Origin: an uncultured Bacteroidota bacterium | Lineage (GTDB): Bacteria; Bacteroidota; Rhodothermia; Rhodothermales; UBA10348 | DNA length: 5,057 nucleotides | Direction: 5' to 3' | NCBI GenBank assembly: GCA_937893205.1 | Contig: CALBJU010000338.1 | Span: forward strand, 1-5,057 | Shown: positions 1 through 5,057 of the stretch, in pieces | Numbering within the stretch: position 1 is the first letter of the stretch | Layout of the letters: the number at the start of each line of letters is the position of its first letter | The notes under the pieces: model-generated | What the model was told of the DNA's origin: nothing | What the model saw: only the letters and a program-made list of their open reading frames with translations | Database searches by the model: none | Program-made: the position numbers and the translations under genes

Positions 1-294
1 GATCCACACAGAATTCGAGAGAGGGTGCTCTGCGAATAATACCACGCCACCGGCCCCTGTCTCAGCGATTCTCCGGCGCACCTGGTCTCGTTCGTCCGGA
101 TCCGAAATATCCCCGGGGGCCGCCATGTCAATCATGATCATCTGACCGACTTTCTCTTCCAGATTCAACCCCTGGAGCGTTGAATCAGCCCAGGTCTGGC
201 TGGGCGTTAGGTTGTTCGCGGGAGTCCCACAGCCCGCGAAGAGCGGCGAGAGAACGGCACCGAGCACTACCAAACATGAGCGTGTTGAGATCAA
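1..294 (-). CDS. Lipoprotein with glycoside hydrolase family 3 N-terminus (partial, 3' end beyond window)
   Basis: The frame is open from a stop at 379-381 to the window edge, and 98 codons are visible from TTG 294. Residues 1-22 form a lipoprotein signal: Arg5, a hydrophobic core at about 7-19, then the lipobox-like LFAGC with Cys22 as the lipidation site. A short linker leads to LNLEEKVGQMIMIDM (43-57) and, after a charged helix (DERDQVRRRIAETG), GGVVLF (82-87). This is the usual opening of the GH3 (beta-N-acetylhexosaminidase/beta-glucosidase) TIM barrel. GH3 enzymes remove terminal sugars from glycans or peptidoglycan fragments; a lipidated one would act in the periplasm or at the outer membrane. 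The catalytic Asp and the substrate-specific residues lie outside the window, so specificity cannot be named. The start is uncertain. TTG 294 gives a normal-length signal peptide; GTG 354 would add 20 residues and sit too close to the candidate promoter. No Shine-Dalgarno is visible at TTG 294. The gene is divergent from the MFS gene. Confidence 0.82.
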   Translation of the reverse strand, partial: MISTRSCLVVLGAVLSPLFAGCGTPANNLTPSQTWADSTLQGLNLEEKVGQMIMIDMAAPGDISDPDERDQVRRRIAETGAGGVVLFAEHPLSNSVWI

Positions 295-370
295 TCGATG
301 TAGATGTGTTTTGACGGGATATACCCACAGAATATTTCGAATCGGAACGTCCACCTGGCGCGATTTCCGA

Positions 371-398
371 ATTGTACGTTAAGACGGCTCTGGTTCAA
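371..398 (-). promoter_or_regulatory. Candidate promoter for the GH3 lipoprotein gene
   Basis: On the minus strand, TTGAAC (398-393) is followed after 16 bases by TACAAT (376-371), a sigma-70-like pair matching 4/6 and 5/6 of consensus. Transcription would begin near 364 and give a leader of about 70 bases before TTG 294. If the lineage is Bacteroidota-like, its main promoters differ from this consensus, so the match may be chance. Confidence 0.3.
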
Positions 399-469
399 CA
401 TTACCGTTCTGTGCGCACCTAACTTATGTATAGAATTGTTCAACTTTGCCAGTGTTCTCCACTTCGAAG

Positions 470-495
470 TCCGGACATTTTTTTCATTCCGGAAT
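470..495. promoter_or_regulatory. Paired TCCGGA palindromes, possible operator
   Basis: The self-complementary hexamer TCCGGA occurs at 470-475 and again at 488-493, 18 bases apart. The second copy extends to a 10-bp perfect palindrome, ATTCCGGAAT (486-495). Between them is a run of seven T flanked by CA and CAT. The pair lies about 40-65 bases before the MFS start and could bind a dimeric repressor or fold into a hairpin with a 12-base loop. No regulator gene is nearby to support this. Confidence 0.3.
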
Positions 496-497
496 CT

Positions 498-536
498 ATG
501 GCCGGTCAGCACAATCTGAAAGCAAGATCTAGCTGA
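498..536 (+). CDS. Possible 12-residue leader ORF before the MFS gene
   Basis: ATG 498 opens 12 codons (MAGQHNLKARSS) ending at TGA 534-536. The next codon, in the same frame, is the GTG 537 start of the transporter. A stop directly followed by a start would allow translational coupling or leader-type control. The alternative is that ATG 498 was once the transporter start and the TGA is a mutation or base error. There is no clear Shine-Dalgarno and the peptide is not recognisable, so a chance ATG is also quite possible. Confidence 0.25.
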   Translation: MAGQHNLKARSS

Positions 537-1979
537 GTGTTTGCCGGCCCAAATCAGAACGAAGTGATAGTAGATACAAAGAAGGGCAGCGGGTCCGTTC
601 TAACCGTGCTATTTCTGGGCGTCCTTATGGGAGCGCTCGACATCGCCATTCTGGGACCGGCTATCCCGGCAATCCGGGAAACGTTTGAGTTGGATGATCG
701 ACTCGCTTCTTGGGTGTTCTCGGTCTGGGTTCTCGCGAATCTGGTCAGTGTCCCGGTCATGACCAAACTCGCGGATAAGTACGGCCGGAAAAAAATATAC
801 TTATTCGATCTGGCTCTGTTCGGTATAGGAAGTCTCATCGTCTCGCTTTCCCCCACCTATGGAGTTCTTCTCGCGGGACGGGCACTGCAAGGAATGGCGG
901 CGTCCGGAATATTCCCCGTCGCAGCGGCCGTCATCGGAGATGTTGTAGCTCCCGAAAAGCGAGGAAGAGCGTTCGGAATGCTGGGATCTGTATTTGGACT
1001 CGCCTTCATCATCGGTCCGATTTTCGCAGGTTTCATGCTCAAGATTGGATGGCGATGGCTGTATATGGCTATTCCTCCTGGAGCGCTGATTATCCTCATC
1101 TTGGGCTGGAAATTTCTCCCAGTGTCGCCGGTTAGAAGTGAGAAAAAACTGGACCTTCGCGGGCTTGTATTTCTGGCTGGGTTTCTTTTGTCCCTCGCTT
1201 ACGCGCTCTCCATCCTGGATACTACAGACCTGGTTGGAAGCCTTTCATCCTGGCGCGTAGCGAGCGCGTTTCTGGCCGCGTCTGTTCTTCTACCTCTCTT
1301 TGTGTGGGCGGAGAGAAATGTGGAGGATCCGGTGCTTCGACTGGATCTGTTTCGAAATCGTCAGGTGGCGCTTGCCTCGGTAATAGCTGTAGGCGCGGGA
1401 ATCAACGAGGCCGCATTCATCTTTTTTCCGACTATCACTGTCCTGGCCTTTGGAGTGACAACCTCAACCGCTTCGTTCATGCTGTTGCCGATGATGGTAG
1501 CCGTTGCGATCGGCTCGCCTGTGGCAGGTCGACTACTGGATAAATTTGGATCGAAGACAATTGTCCTTAGCAGCAATTTCCTTCTGGCGATGGGAATGTT
1601 CGGGGTTGCGACGACTACGACAGCCAAGCCTGTTTTTTATATCGGCTCGGTTCTTATTGGACTCGGACTCGCGGGGCTTCTTGGGTCATCCCTGAATTAC
1701 ATACTCATCCACGAAGCAAGAAAGCGTGAGCGGGCCATCTCGCAGGGCTTGATCACATTATTTATATCAGTCGGGCAGTTGTTTTCGGCAGCGGTCGTGG
1801 GCGCAATTGCGGCTTCCTCAGATTTTGCTCTCGATGGATATAAGACGGCTTTTCTGGTCATCGTGACCGCTACTCTGCTGATATCCGTAGCCTCATTTTT
1901 CCTGAAAAACAAAGCAGAAGAACAAGAGACCGTCTTCGGCGGCGGAGATTCTAAGAGCTCTGAAGACGCGGCCTCCTAA
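537..1979 (+). CDS. MFS transporter, DHA2-like 14-helix drug:proton antiporter family
   Basis: This 480-residue inner-membrane protein most likely exports small molecules in exchange for protons; the substrate cannot be told from sequence. About 14 hydrophobic helices can be counted (first near 21-44, last near 435-456), as in the EmrB/QacA (DHA2) group. Family motifs are present: LDIAILGPAIP at the end of helix 1 (34-44), motif A KLADKYGRKK after helix 2 (77-86), motif B with RALQG (115-119), antiporter motif C ending IIGP with Gly165 (150-165), WRW (172-174), PVLRLDLFRNR (265-275) and a second motif-A-like GRLLDKFGSK (331-340). The C-terminal 20 or so residues are a charged Glu/Ser/Asp tail. 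The start is GTG 537, immediately after an in-frame TGA; GTG 564 (residue 10) would serve equally and keeps every helix. No partner membrane-fusion or outer-membrane efflux gene is next to it. A 12-helix count is a less likely alternative. Confidence 0.88.
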   Translation: MFAGPNQNEVIVDTKKGSGSVLTVLFLGVLMGALDIAILGPAIPAIRETFELDDRLASWVFSVWVLANLVSVPVMTKLADKYGRKKIYLFDLALFGIGSLIVSLSPTYGVLLAGRALQGMAASGIFPVAAAVIGDVVAPEKRGRAFGMLGSVFGLAFIIGPIFAGFMLKIGWRWLYMAIPPGALIILILGWKFLPVSPVRSEKKLDLRGLVFLAGFLLSLAYALSILDTTDLVGSLSSWRVASAFLAASVLLPLFVWAERNVEDPVLRLDLFRNRQVALASVIAVGAGINEAAFIFFPTITVLAFGVTTSTASFMLLPMMVAVAIGSPVAGRLLDKFGSKTIVLSSNFLLAMGMFGVATTTTAKPVFYIGSVLIGLGLAGLLGSSLNYILIHEARKRERAISQGLITLFISVGQLFSAAVVGAIAASSDFALDGYKTAFLVIVTATLLISVASFFLKNKAEEQETVFGGGDSKSSEDAAS

Positions 1980-1989
1980 GAAACTTCAG
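1931..1989 (+). other. Overlapping inverted repeats at the 3' end of the MFS gene
   Basis: CGTCTTC (1931-1937) can pair with GAAGACG (1962-1968). CTGAAG (1960-1965) can instead pair with CTTCAG (1984-1989), just past the stop codon. The two pairings share GAAG and exclude each other. Loops are long (24 and 18 bases) and no T-run follows, so this is not a standard intrinsic terminator. No better terminator is visible in the 28 bases before the converging mscS gene. Confidence 0.2.
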
Positions 1990-2007
1990 TGTACCCATAG
2001 CAGCCTT

Positions 2008-2829
2008 TCAGTCGATTTGGCCCCTGCCGTCGACGTGAACGTCCATCTGCGGAAAGGGAATAGCGATGCCCGCTTTGTCGAGTGCATTTTTTACCGACTC
2101 GGTAGCGGCTTCCCTGACGGAGCCGAACTCTGAAGTTTTCGTCCATGCTCGAACGGACCAGTCGATGGAAGATCCACCCAATCCTTTCAGGATGGCGGCT
2201 GGCGCGGGTTCGGCTAGCACCCCATCAAGACTCTTCACGGCATTCAGCAACACTTCGCGGGTATGTCTGATATCCGCAGAATAATCGGTCCCAACCTCTA
2301 CTTCGAGACGACGGGTGTCGTGAAAGGTTATGTTTTCGATGGTTGAGCCGTAAATGCTTCCGTTAGGCACAAAAATTCTCCGGTTATCGGGAGAATCGAA
2401 AAGCGTTGAAAACAGGTTTATTTCAACGATCGTTCCAGTTACTCCTCCGGCCGAAACGAAATCTCCGATCTTGAATGGTCGGAAAATGAGGAGCATGATC
2501 CCCGAGGAAAAGTTGCTCAAAGTGCCTTGAAGGGCCAATCCTACCGCCAGACCGGCCACGCCAATTAGCGCGGCAAAACTGGTGGTCTCAAAACCAAAGA
2601 TGCTGAGGCATCCCAGCAGGGCCATGGTAAGGACGGCGTATTTAACGAGGCTGCCGAAGAAGTGAGCCAGGGTCTCGTCAAGTCTTTGAGCGACGAGCCT
2701 GGATACTCGCGTTTTGAGCCATTTGGAGATGATCCACGAGACCATCAGGAGGACGAGAACACCGACCACTTTCGGTAAAAATACCGTCAGGATGGATTGT
2801 AGCGTCGCCTGTATTTCAGATAGTTCCAT
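2008..2829 (-). CDS. mscS: Small-conductance mechanosensitive ion channel, MscS family
   Basis: This is an inner-membrane channel that opens under membrane tension and releases solutes during osmotic downshock; MscS works as a heptamer. At 273 residues it is close to the minimal E. coli-type MscS (286), with no extra N-terminal domain. Helices lie at about 17-37, 61-79 and 85-115. The third carries the pore signature: GLAVGLALQGTLSN at 93-106, where Leu94 and Leu98 correspond to the two gate leucines and Gln101-Gly102 to the helix hinge. It is followed by FRPFKIGDFV (116-125), the beta-domain with FVPNG (153-157), and the C-terminal PFPQMDVHV near 259-267, typical of the family. The start is ATG 2829; no other good start lies upstream in frame and no Shine-Dalgarno is visible. 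It is the last gene of the minus-strand row, 78 bases after the 75-residue gene, and converges on the MFS gene. Confidence 0.95.
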   Translation of the reverse strand: MELSEIQATLQSILTVFLPKVVGVLVLLMVSWIISKWLKTRVSRLVAQRLDETLAHFFGSLVKYAVLTMALLGCLSIFGFETTSFAALIGVAGLAVGLALQGTLSNFSSGIMLLIFRPFKIGDFVSAGGVTGTIVEINLFSTLFDSPDNRRIFVPNGSIYGSTIENITFHDTRRLEVEVGTDYSADIRHTREVLLNAVKSLDGVLAEPAPAAILKGLGGSSIDWSVRAWTKTSEFGSVREAATESVKNALDKAGIAIPFPQMDVHVDGRGQID

Positions 2830-2907
2830 GGTGTTGGGGGATGTTGAGAGGTAGAATGAGGACGTCAGCGCTCTCGGTAGATCTGTCGGCCCCGGTGATG
2901 AGCAATA
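2830..2907 (-). other. Short gap between the small membrane protein gene and mscS
   Basis: These 78 bases separate the two genes on the minus strand. I see no convincing promoter, terminator hairpin or small ORF. AGCGCT (2868-2873) is only a 6-bp palindrome. The gap is long enough to hold an mscS promoter, but none is recognisable. Confidence 0.4.
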
Positions 2908-3135
2908 TCAGGAATTCGACTTATTTTTCACCAACCATTGCCCGAGGCGATCGGTCAGCCAACCGGCAGCTGCGAGAATGAACACCTCGCGGAAAGAGCG
3001 CAACAGTACACGTCGAAGGAGGTAGGTGAACGTCCTTGGAACCAGAGCGCCGACTATCAAAGCCGAAATAAACCCAGCAATCGATCGACTCAGATCATCT
3101 TGAGGCATGCGAAACTTCGCGATCGATTTTCTCAT
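2908..3135 (-). CDS. Small basic membrane protein, unrecognised
   Basis: This 75-residue protein is not one I recognise. The N-terminus is charged and basic (MRKSIAKFR). A hydrophobic segment at about 19-33 (IAGFISALIVGALVP) is followed by an arginine-rich stretch (Arg34, 41, 42, 46, 49), a second apolar segment at about 51-60 (VFILAAAGWL), and a polar, basic end (LVKNKSNS). Two short membrane passes, or one pass plus an amphipathic helix, would fit. ATG 3135 lies 5 bases after the rlmN stop, so the two are almost certainly on one transcript. That spacing and the membrane character are the main reasons to believe it is a real gene rather than a chance ORF. Its position before mscS gives no firm clue to function. 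Confidence 0.6.
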   Translation of the reverse strand: MRKSIAKFRMPQDDLSRSIAGFISALIVGALVPRTFTYLLRRVLLRSFREVFILAAAGWLTDRLGQWLVKNKSNS

Positions 3136-3140
3136 CTGCT

Positions 3141-4208
3141 TCAGTCGGTAGTGTTTTTTACTGCGAGTTGGCCGCAGGCTGCGTCAATATCCTGACCCCT
3201 GCTTCTACGAACCGTTACCGTGACCCGTTCTCTCACGAGACACGAAATGAAATCATTTAAACATTTTTCCGAGGATCTCTGAAAACCGAGGCCCTCCACC
3301 GGATTGTACATGATCAAATTGACCTTGCTGGGAGCCCGCTTTACCAATCGAGCCAGTTCTCTGGCGTCTGCTATGCTGTCGTTAAAGCCCTCAAACATAC
3401 AGTATTCGTACGTAATCGCTTTTTTCGTGGACGAAGTATAATACTGGATGGCCTGCATCAGGCTTTTCAAATCGGTTTTCGCCTTTCGATTTACCGGCAT
3501 GATCGAAGAGCGCTTTTCGTCAAAGGGCGAGTGGAGCGAAACGGCAAGATTGAAGCGGGTCTCATCGTCGGCTAACTGCCTGATTCGCCCCGCCAGACCA
3601 ACCGTTGACACGGTAATTCGTCTGGCGGCTAGTTCCATACCTTCGGGCGAGGTTAACTTTTCAATGGAATCGAGGACAGCATCGTAGTTCAGTAGCGGTT
3701 CACCCATTCCCATGTACACGATGTTCGTCACCCGCGAATCGTAGCGCTCGAGTGCCAGCTTGTTGATGATCAGCACCTGATCTACGATTTCTCCAGATGT
3801 CAGGTTTTGACGAAAGCCCATCTGGCCAGTCGCGCAAAATGCACAATCCATCGCACAGCCTACCTGGCTCGATACACACACCGTCAGACGAGAAGCGGTC
3901 CCGTCGGGCTTTAAATCAGGTATGAGGACGGTTTCAATATGTTGCCCGGTGCGGAGCGCAAACAGGAGTTTGATGGTCCCGTCCGACGCTGTCTGACTCT
4001 GCGCCAGTTCAAGAGAATTGAAGGCGCACTCTTCCTTCAGTCGATCTCGTAGGGATTCAGGGACGTTGGTCATCTCATCGAAAGAGCGGACCCCCTGTTT
4101 CCACAACCAACGGTAAACCTGATTTGCGCGGAAGGTTGGGTGGGTGCTTGAAACGTATTCGTTCAGAGCATCATGCGAGAGGCTTAGTATGTCAATCTTG
4201 CGACTCAA
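3141..4208 (-). CDS. rlmN: Dual-specificity 23S rRNA / tRNA (adenine-C2) methyltransferase RlmN
   Basis: This radical-SAM enzyme makes 2-methyladenosine at A2503 of 23S rRNA and A37 of some tRNAs, supporting translational accuracy. At 355 residues it is about the family's usual length. The N-terminal helical domain is recognisable (FRANQVYRWLWKQGV, 26-40; FDEMTNVP, 43-50). CVSSQVGC (111-118) leads into the iron-sulfur motif CxxxCxxC with Cys118, Cys122 and Cys125. Then come GMGEP (167-171), VSTVGLAGRI (200-209), LAVSLHSP (221-228), MPVNRK (237-242) and RRSRGQDIDAACGQLA (334-349). Cys345 matches the methyl-carrying cysteine of E. coli RlmN, and Cys111 its other catalytic cysteine. These features separate it from Cfr only by overall fit and context. 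The start is TTG 4208; the frame stays open upstream to a stop at 4332-4334, but with no ATG, GTG or other TTG. There is no clear Shine-Dalgarno. It lies 115 bases after ctaB and 5 bases before the small membrane protein. Confidence 0.96.
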   Translation of the reverse strand: MSRKIDILSLSHDALNEYVSSTHPTFRANQVYRWLWKQGVRSFDEMTNVPESLRDRLKEECAFNSLELAQSQTASDGTIKLLFALRTGQHIETVLIPDLKPDGTASRLTVCVSSQVGCAMDCAFCATGQMGFRQNLTSGEIVDQVLIINKLALERYDSRVTNIVYMGMGEPLLNYDAVLDSIEKLTSPEGMELAARRITVSTVGLAGRIRQLADDETRFNLAVSLHSPFDEKRSSIMPVNRKAKTDLKSLMQAIQYYTSSTKKAITYEYCMFEGFNDSIADARELARLVKRAPSKVNLIMYNPVEGLGFQRSSEKCLNDFISCLVRERVTVTVRRSRGQDIDAACGQLAVKNTTD

Positions 4209-4323
4209 TTTGCCCAGTCCGAACGGATTGAAGTGCTTGAAGAAAGTTATTCCACGCCTGACGAGATCGTTACCCAGTCGGGCGTTATTACCAGGTCGGG
4301 CGTCAATACTAAGTCGCGCGCCA
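4209..4323 (-). other. ctaB-rlmN intergenic region
   Basis: This 115-base gap is mostly an imperfect tandem repeat on its ctaB side (see 4274-4327). Near rlmN there is a weak hairpin: CAGTCC (4215-4220) can pair with GGATTG (4225-4230), with one G-U pair and a 4-base loop, just upstream of the TTG start. No T-run follows it, so it is not a standard terminator. I see no convincing promoter for rlmN, although the gap could hold one. Confidence 0.4.
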
Positions 4324-4327
4324 CTAC
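4274..4327. repeat. Imperfect 18-bp tandem repeat, three copies, over the ctaB stop codon
   Basis: Three adjacent 18-base units lie at 4274-4291, 4292-4309 and 4310-4327. Units 1 and 2 agree at 14 of 18 positions and units 2 and 3 at 13 of 18. All end in TAC and share a core: GTCGGGCGT in units 1 and 2 (4277-4285, 4295-4303) and GTCGCGCGC in unit 3 (4313-4321). The TAC also ends the preceding 18 bases (4271-4273), hinting at a decayed fourth unit. The third unit contains the ctaB stop codon (TAG, 4326-4324). Slippage duplication in untranslated DNA is the simplest explanation; a protein-binding or mRNA role is possible but unsupported. Confidence 0.6.
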
Positions 4328-5057
4328 CCGATCAGTCGGTCCAACACAATCGCGGTCAGGAGTAGTGGAATGTAGAGCACGGACGCTTTCAGAACTTTCC
4401 GGGCGTGTACGACCGAAAGAGTATTGAAAAATCGAGTGACGGGAATCATAAACCATGTTCCGAGAGCGAGGGCGCCGATAAGGTAAGCCCAGCCTGACAG
4501 GCCCAGAACAACCGGCAGAACCGAAAATCCGATCATACCCAGAGTAAAACCGAGCGTCTGCCGAGCGGTGGCAATTCCATCGGGATCATTAAGCGGAAGC
4601 ATCACGAACTTCCCTTTTTCATAGTCTTTCCGATACATCCAGGCCAGAGAAAGGAAATGGGGCATCTGCCAGCAGACAAGCACCCCGAAGAGTACCCAAC
4701 CACCCCAGCCGAACGTTCCGGACGCTGCAGTCCATCCTCCCAGAATTGGAAGTGCGCCCGGGATGGTTCCGACAATGGTATTGAGGTGGGTTTTTCTCTT
4801 TAGCGGCGTGTACACCCATAGATACAGGGCGACAGTGGCCGCCGCCATAATTCCTGTTAACGGATTGGTAAGTGGGCACAGAACAGCGACGCCTGCCAGA
4901 ACCAGAAGCGCTCCGAACCAGCGCGCCGACTCGGGAGTGATTCTGCCCGCTGGGATGGGCCGAGATGCGGTCCGCTTCATCTCAGCATCAAAGTCCCGTT
5001 CGATGTACTGATTGAGAGCGCACCCGCCCGCCGAAGCAAGGGTGATTCCGATGATCG
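4324..5057 (-). CDS. ctaB: Heme O synthase (protoheme IX farnesyltransferase), partial at the 5' end
   Basis: This inner-membrane UbiA-family prenyltransferase joins a farnesyl group to protoheme to give heme O, the precursor of heme A for heme-copper oxidases. Visible are 243 residues plus stop, read from 5055; roughly the first 50-60 residues lie past the right edge. The Met at 4980 is internal. The first prenyl-diphosphate motif is NQYIERDFD (visible residues 15-23), followed by MKRTASRPIPAGRI (26-39). YTPLKRKT (82-89), WQMPHF (129-134), YRKDY (141-145) and MLPLNDPDG (152-160) are the typical second half. The last helices end near LYIPLLLTAIVL. The first Asp of the usual N-x3-D-x3-D motif is Glu here, a change I recall in many related proteins, so activity is expected. 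The stop codon lies inside the 18-bp tandem repeat. No oxidase subunit or ctaA gene is visible in the window; they may lie to the right. Confidence 0.95.
   Translation of the reverse strand, partial: IIGITLASAGGCALNQYIERDFDAEMKRTASRPIPAGRITPESARWFGALLVLAGVAVLCPLTNPLTGIMAAATVALYLWVYTPLKRKTHLNTIVGTIPGALPILGGWTAASGTFGWGGWVLFGVLVCWQMPHFLSLAWMYRKDYEKGKFVMLPLNDPDGIATARQTLGFTLGMIGFSVLPVVLGLSGWAYLIGALALGTWFMIPVTRFFNTLSVVHARKVLKASVLYIPLLLTAIVLDRLIG

Larger units (their letters stand above)
295..536. other. Divergent intergenic control region
   Basis: This non-coding stretch of about 240 bases lies between the minus-strand GH3 lipoprotein gene and the plus-strand MFS gene. It holds a candidate minus-strand promoter (371-398), the 8-bp palindrome GTGCGCAC (411-418), an AT-rich patch with TAGAAT at 431-436 that could be a plus-strand -10 but lacks a good -35, a pair of TCCGGA sites around a run of seven T (470-493), and a 12-codon ATG ORF (498-536). 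The open frames here on both strands have no recognisable protein character. Confidence 0.55.

Noticed and set aside
291..519. Open frames on both strands (about 71-73 codons) in the intergenic region, 304-519 plus and 291-512 minus
   Set aside because: The translations have no recognisable domain, signal or low-complexity pattern, and they lie over the candidate divergent promoter.
4215..4230. Hairpin just upstream of the rlmN start considered as a terminator for ctaB or a riboswitch
   Set aside because: The stem is only six base pairs with a G-U pair and no T-run follows; nothing matches a known riboswitch.
4233..4456. Overlapping ORFs on both strands (4233-4427 plus, 4247-4456 minus) encoding hexapeptide-like repeats
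   Set aside because: The repeats are simply the 18-bp DNA repeat read in frame. Both ORFs overlap the end of ctaB in other frames and have no other protein-like features.
4987..5013. Glu in place of the first Asp in the prenyl-diphosphate motif of heme O synthase (NQYIERDFD)
   Set aside because: This is a conservative change that I recall in other bacterial CtaB proteins. The rest of the motif and the second motif are intact, so it is not evidence of inactivity.
1..5057. A new defence, mobile or biosynthetic system
   Set aside because: Every substantial ORF is a known housekeeping or envelope family apart from one 75-residue protein. There are no transposase, integrase, nuclease, toxin, CRISPR or RNA-gene signatures.

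Overview
This 5057-base window is a stretch of ordinary bacterial chromosome with six protein genes. Two are cut by the window edges. The base composition looks close to balanced and slightly GC-rich by eye. Several starts are non-ATG (TTG, GTG), and I see no clear Shine-Dalgarno sequence ahead of any gene. The style of the heme O synthase (a NQYIERD motif and a PLNDPDG loop) and of the GH3 lipoprotein suggests the Bacteroidota/Rhodothermota neighbourhood (Rhodothermia- or Balneola-like). That assignment is an inference from sequence style, not a database result. It is a Gram-negative-type cell that makes heme O or heme A and therefore probably has a heme-copper terminal oxidase.

Layout: positions 1-294 (minus) hold the start of a lipoprotein with a glycoside hydrolase family 3 N-terminus, cut at the left edge. 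Positions 295-536 are the divergent control region between it and the next gene. They contain a candidate minus-strand promoter, two short palindromes and a possible 12-codon leader ORF. Positions 537-1979 (plus) encode a 14-helix DHA2-type MFS transporter. It converges, across 28 bases, on a minus-strand gene row that reads from the right edge: ctaB (heme O synthase, 5' end missing), a 115-base gap partly made of an 18-bp imperfect tandem repeat, rlmN (radical-SAM 23S rRNA/tRNA methyltransferase), a 75-residue unrecognised membrane protein starting 5 bases after rlmN, and mscS (small mechanosensitive channel).

The genes do not form an obvious pathway. The two left-hand genes are cell-envelope functions (cell-wall or glycan hydrolysis, efflux) divided by a shared upstream region. 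The right-hand row combines respiration (ctaB), ribosome/tRNA modification (rlmN) and osmotic protection (mscS), a housekeeping mix. Only rlmN and the 75-residue gene are close enough to be confidently co-transcribed. I found no tRNA, rRNA, CRISPR array, insertion sequence or phage gene, and nothing I would call a new biological system. The points most worth a second look are the leader ORF abutting the MFS start, the palindromes in the divergent region, the tandem repeat over the ctaB stop codon, and the small membrane protein after rlmN.
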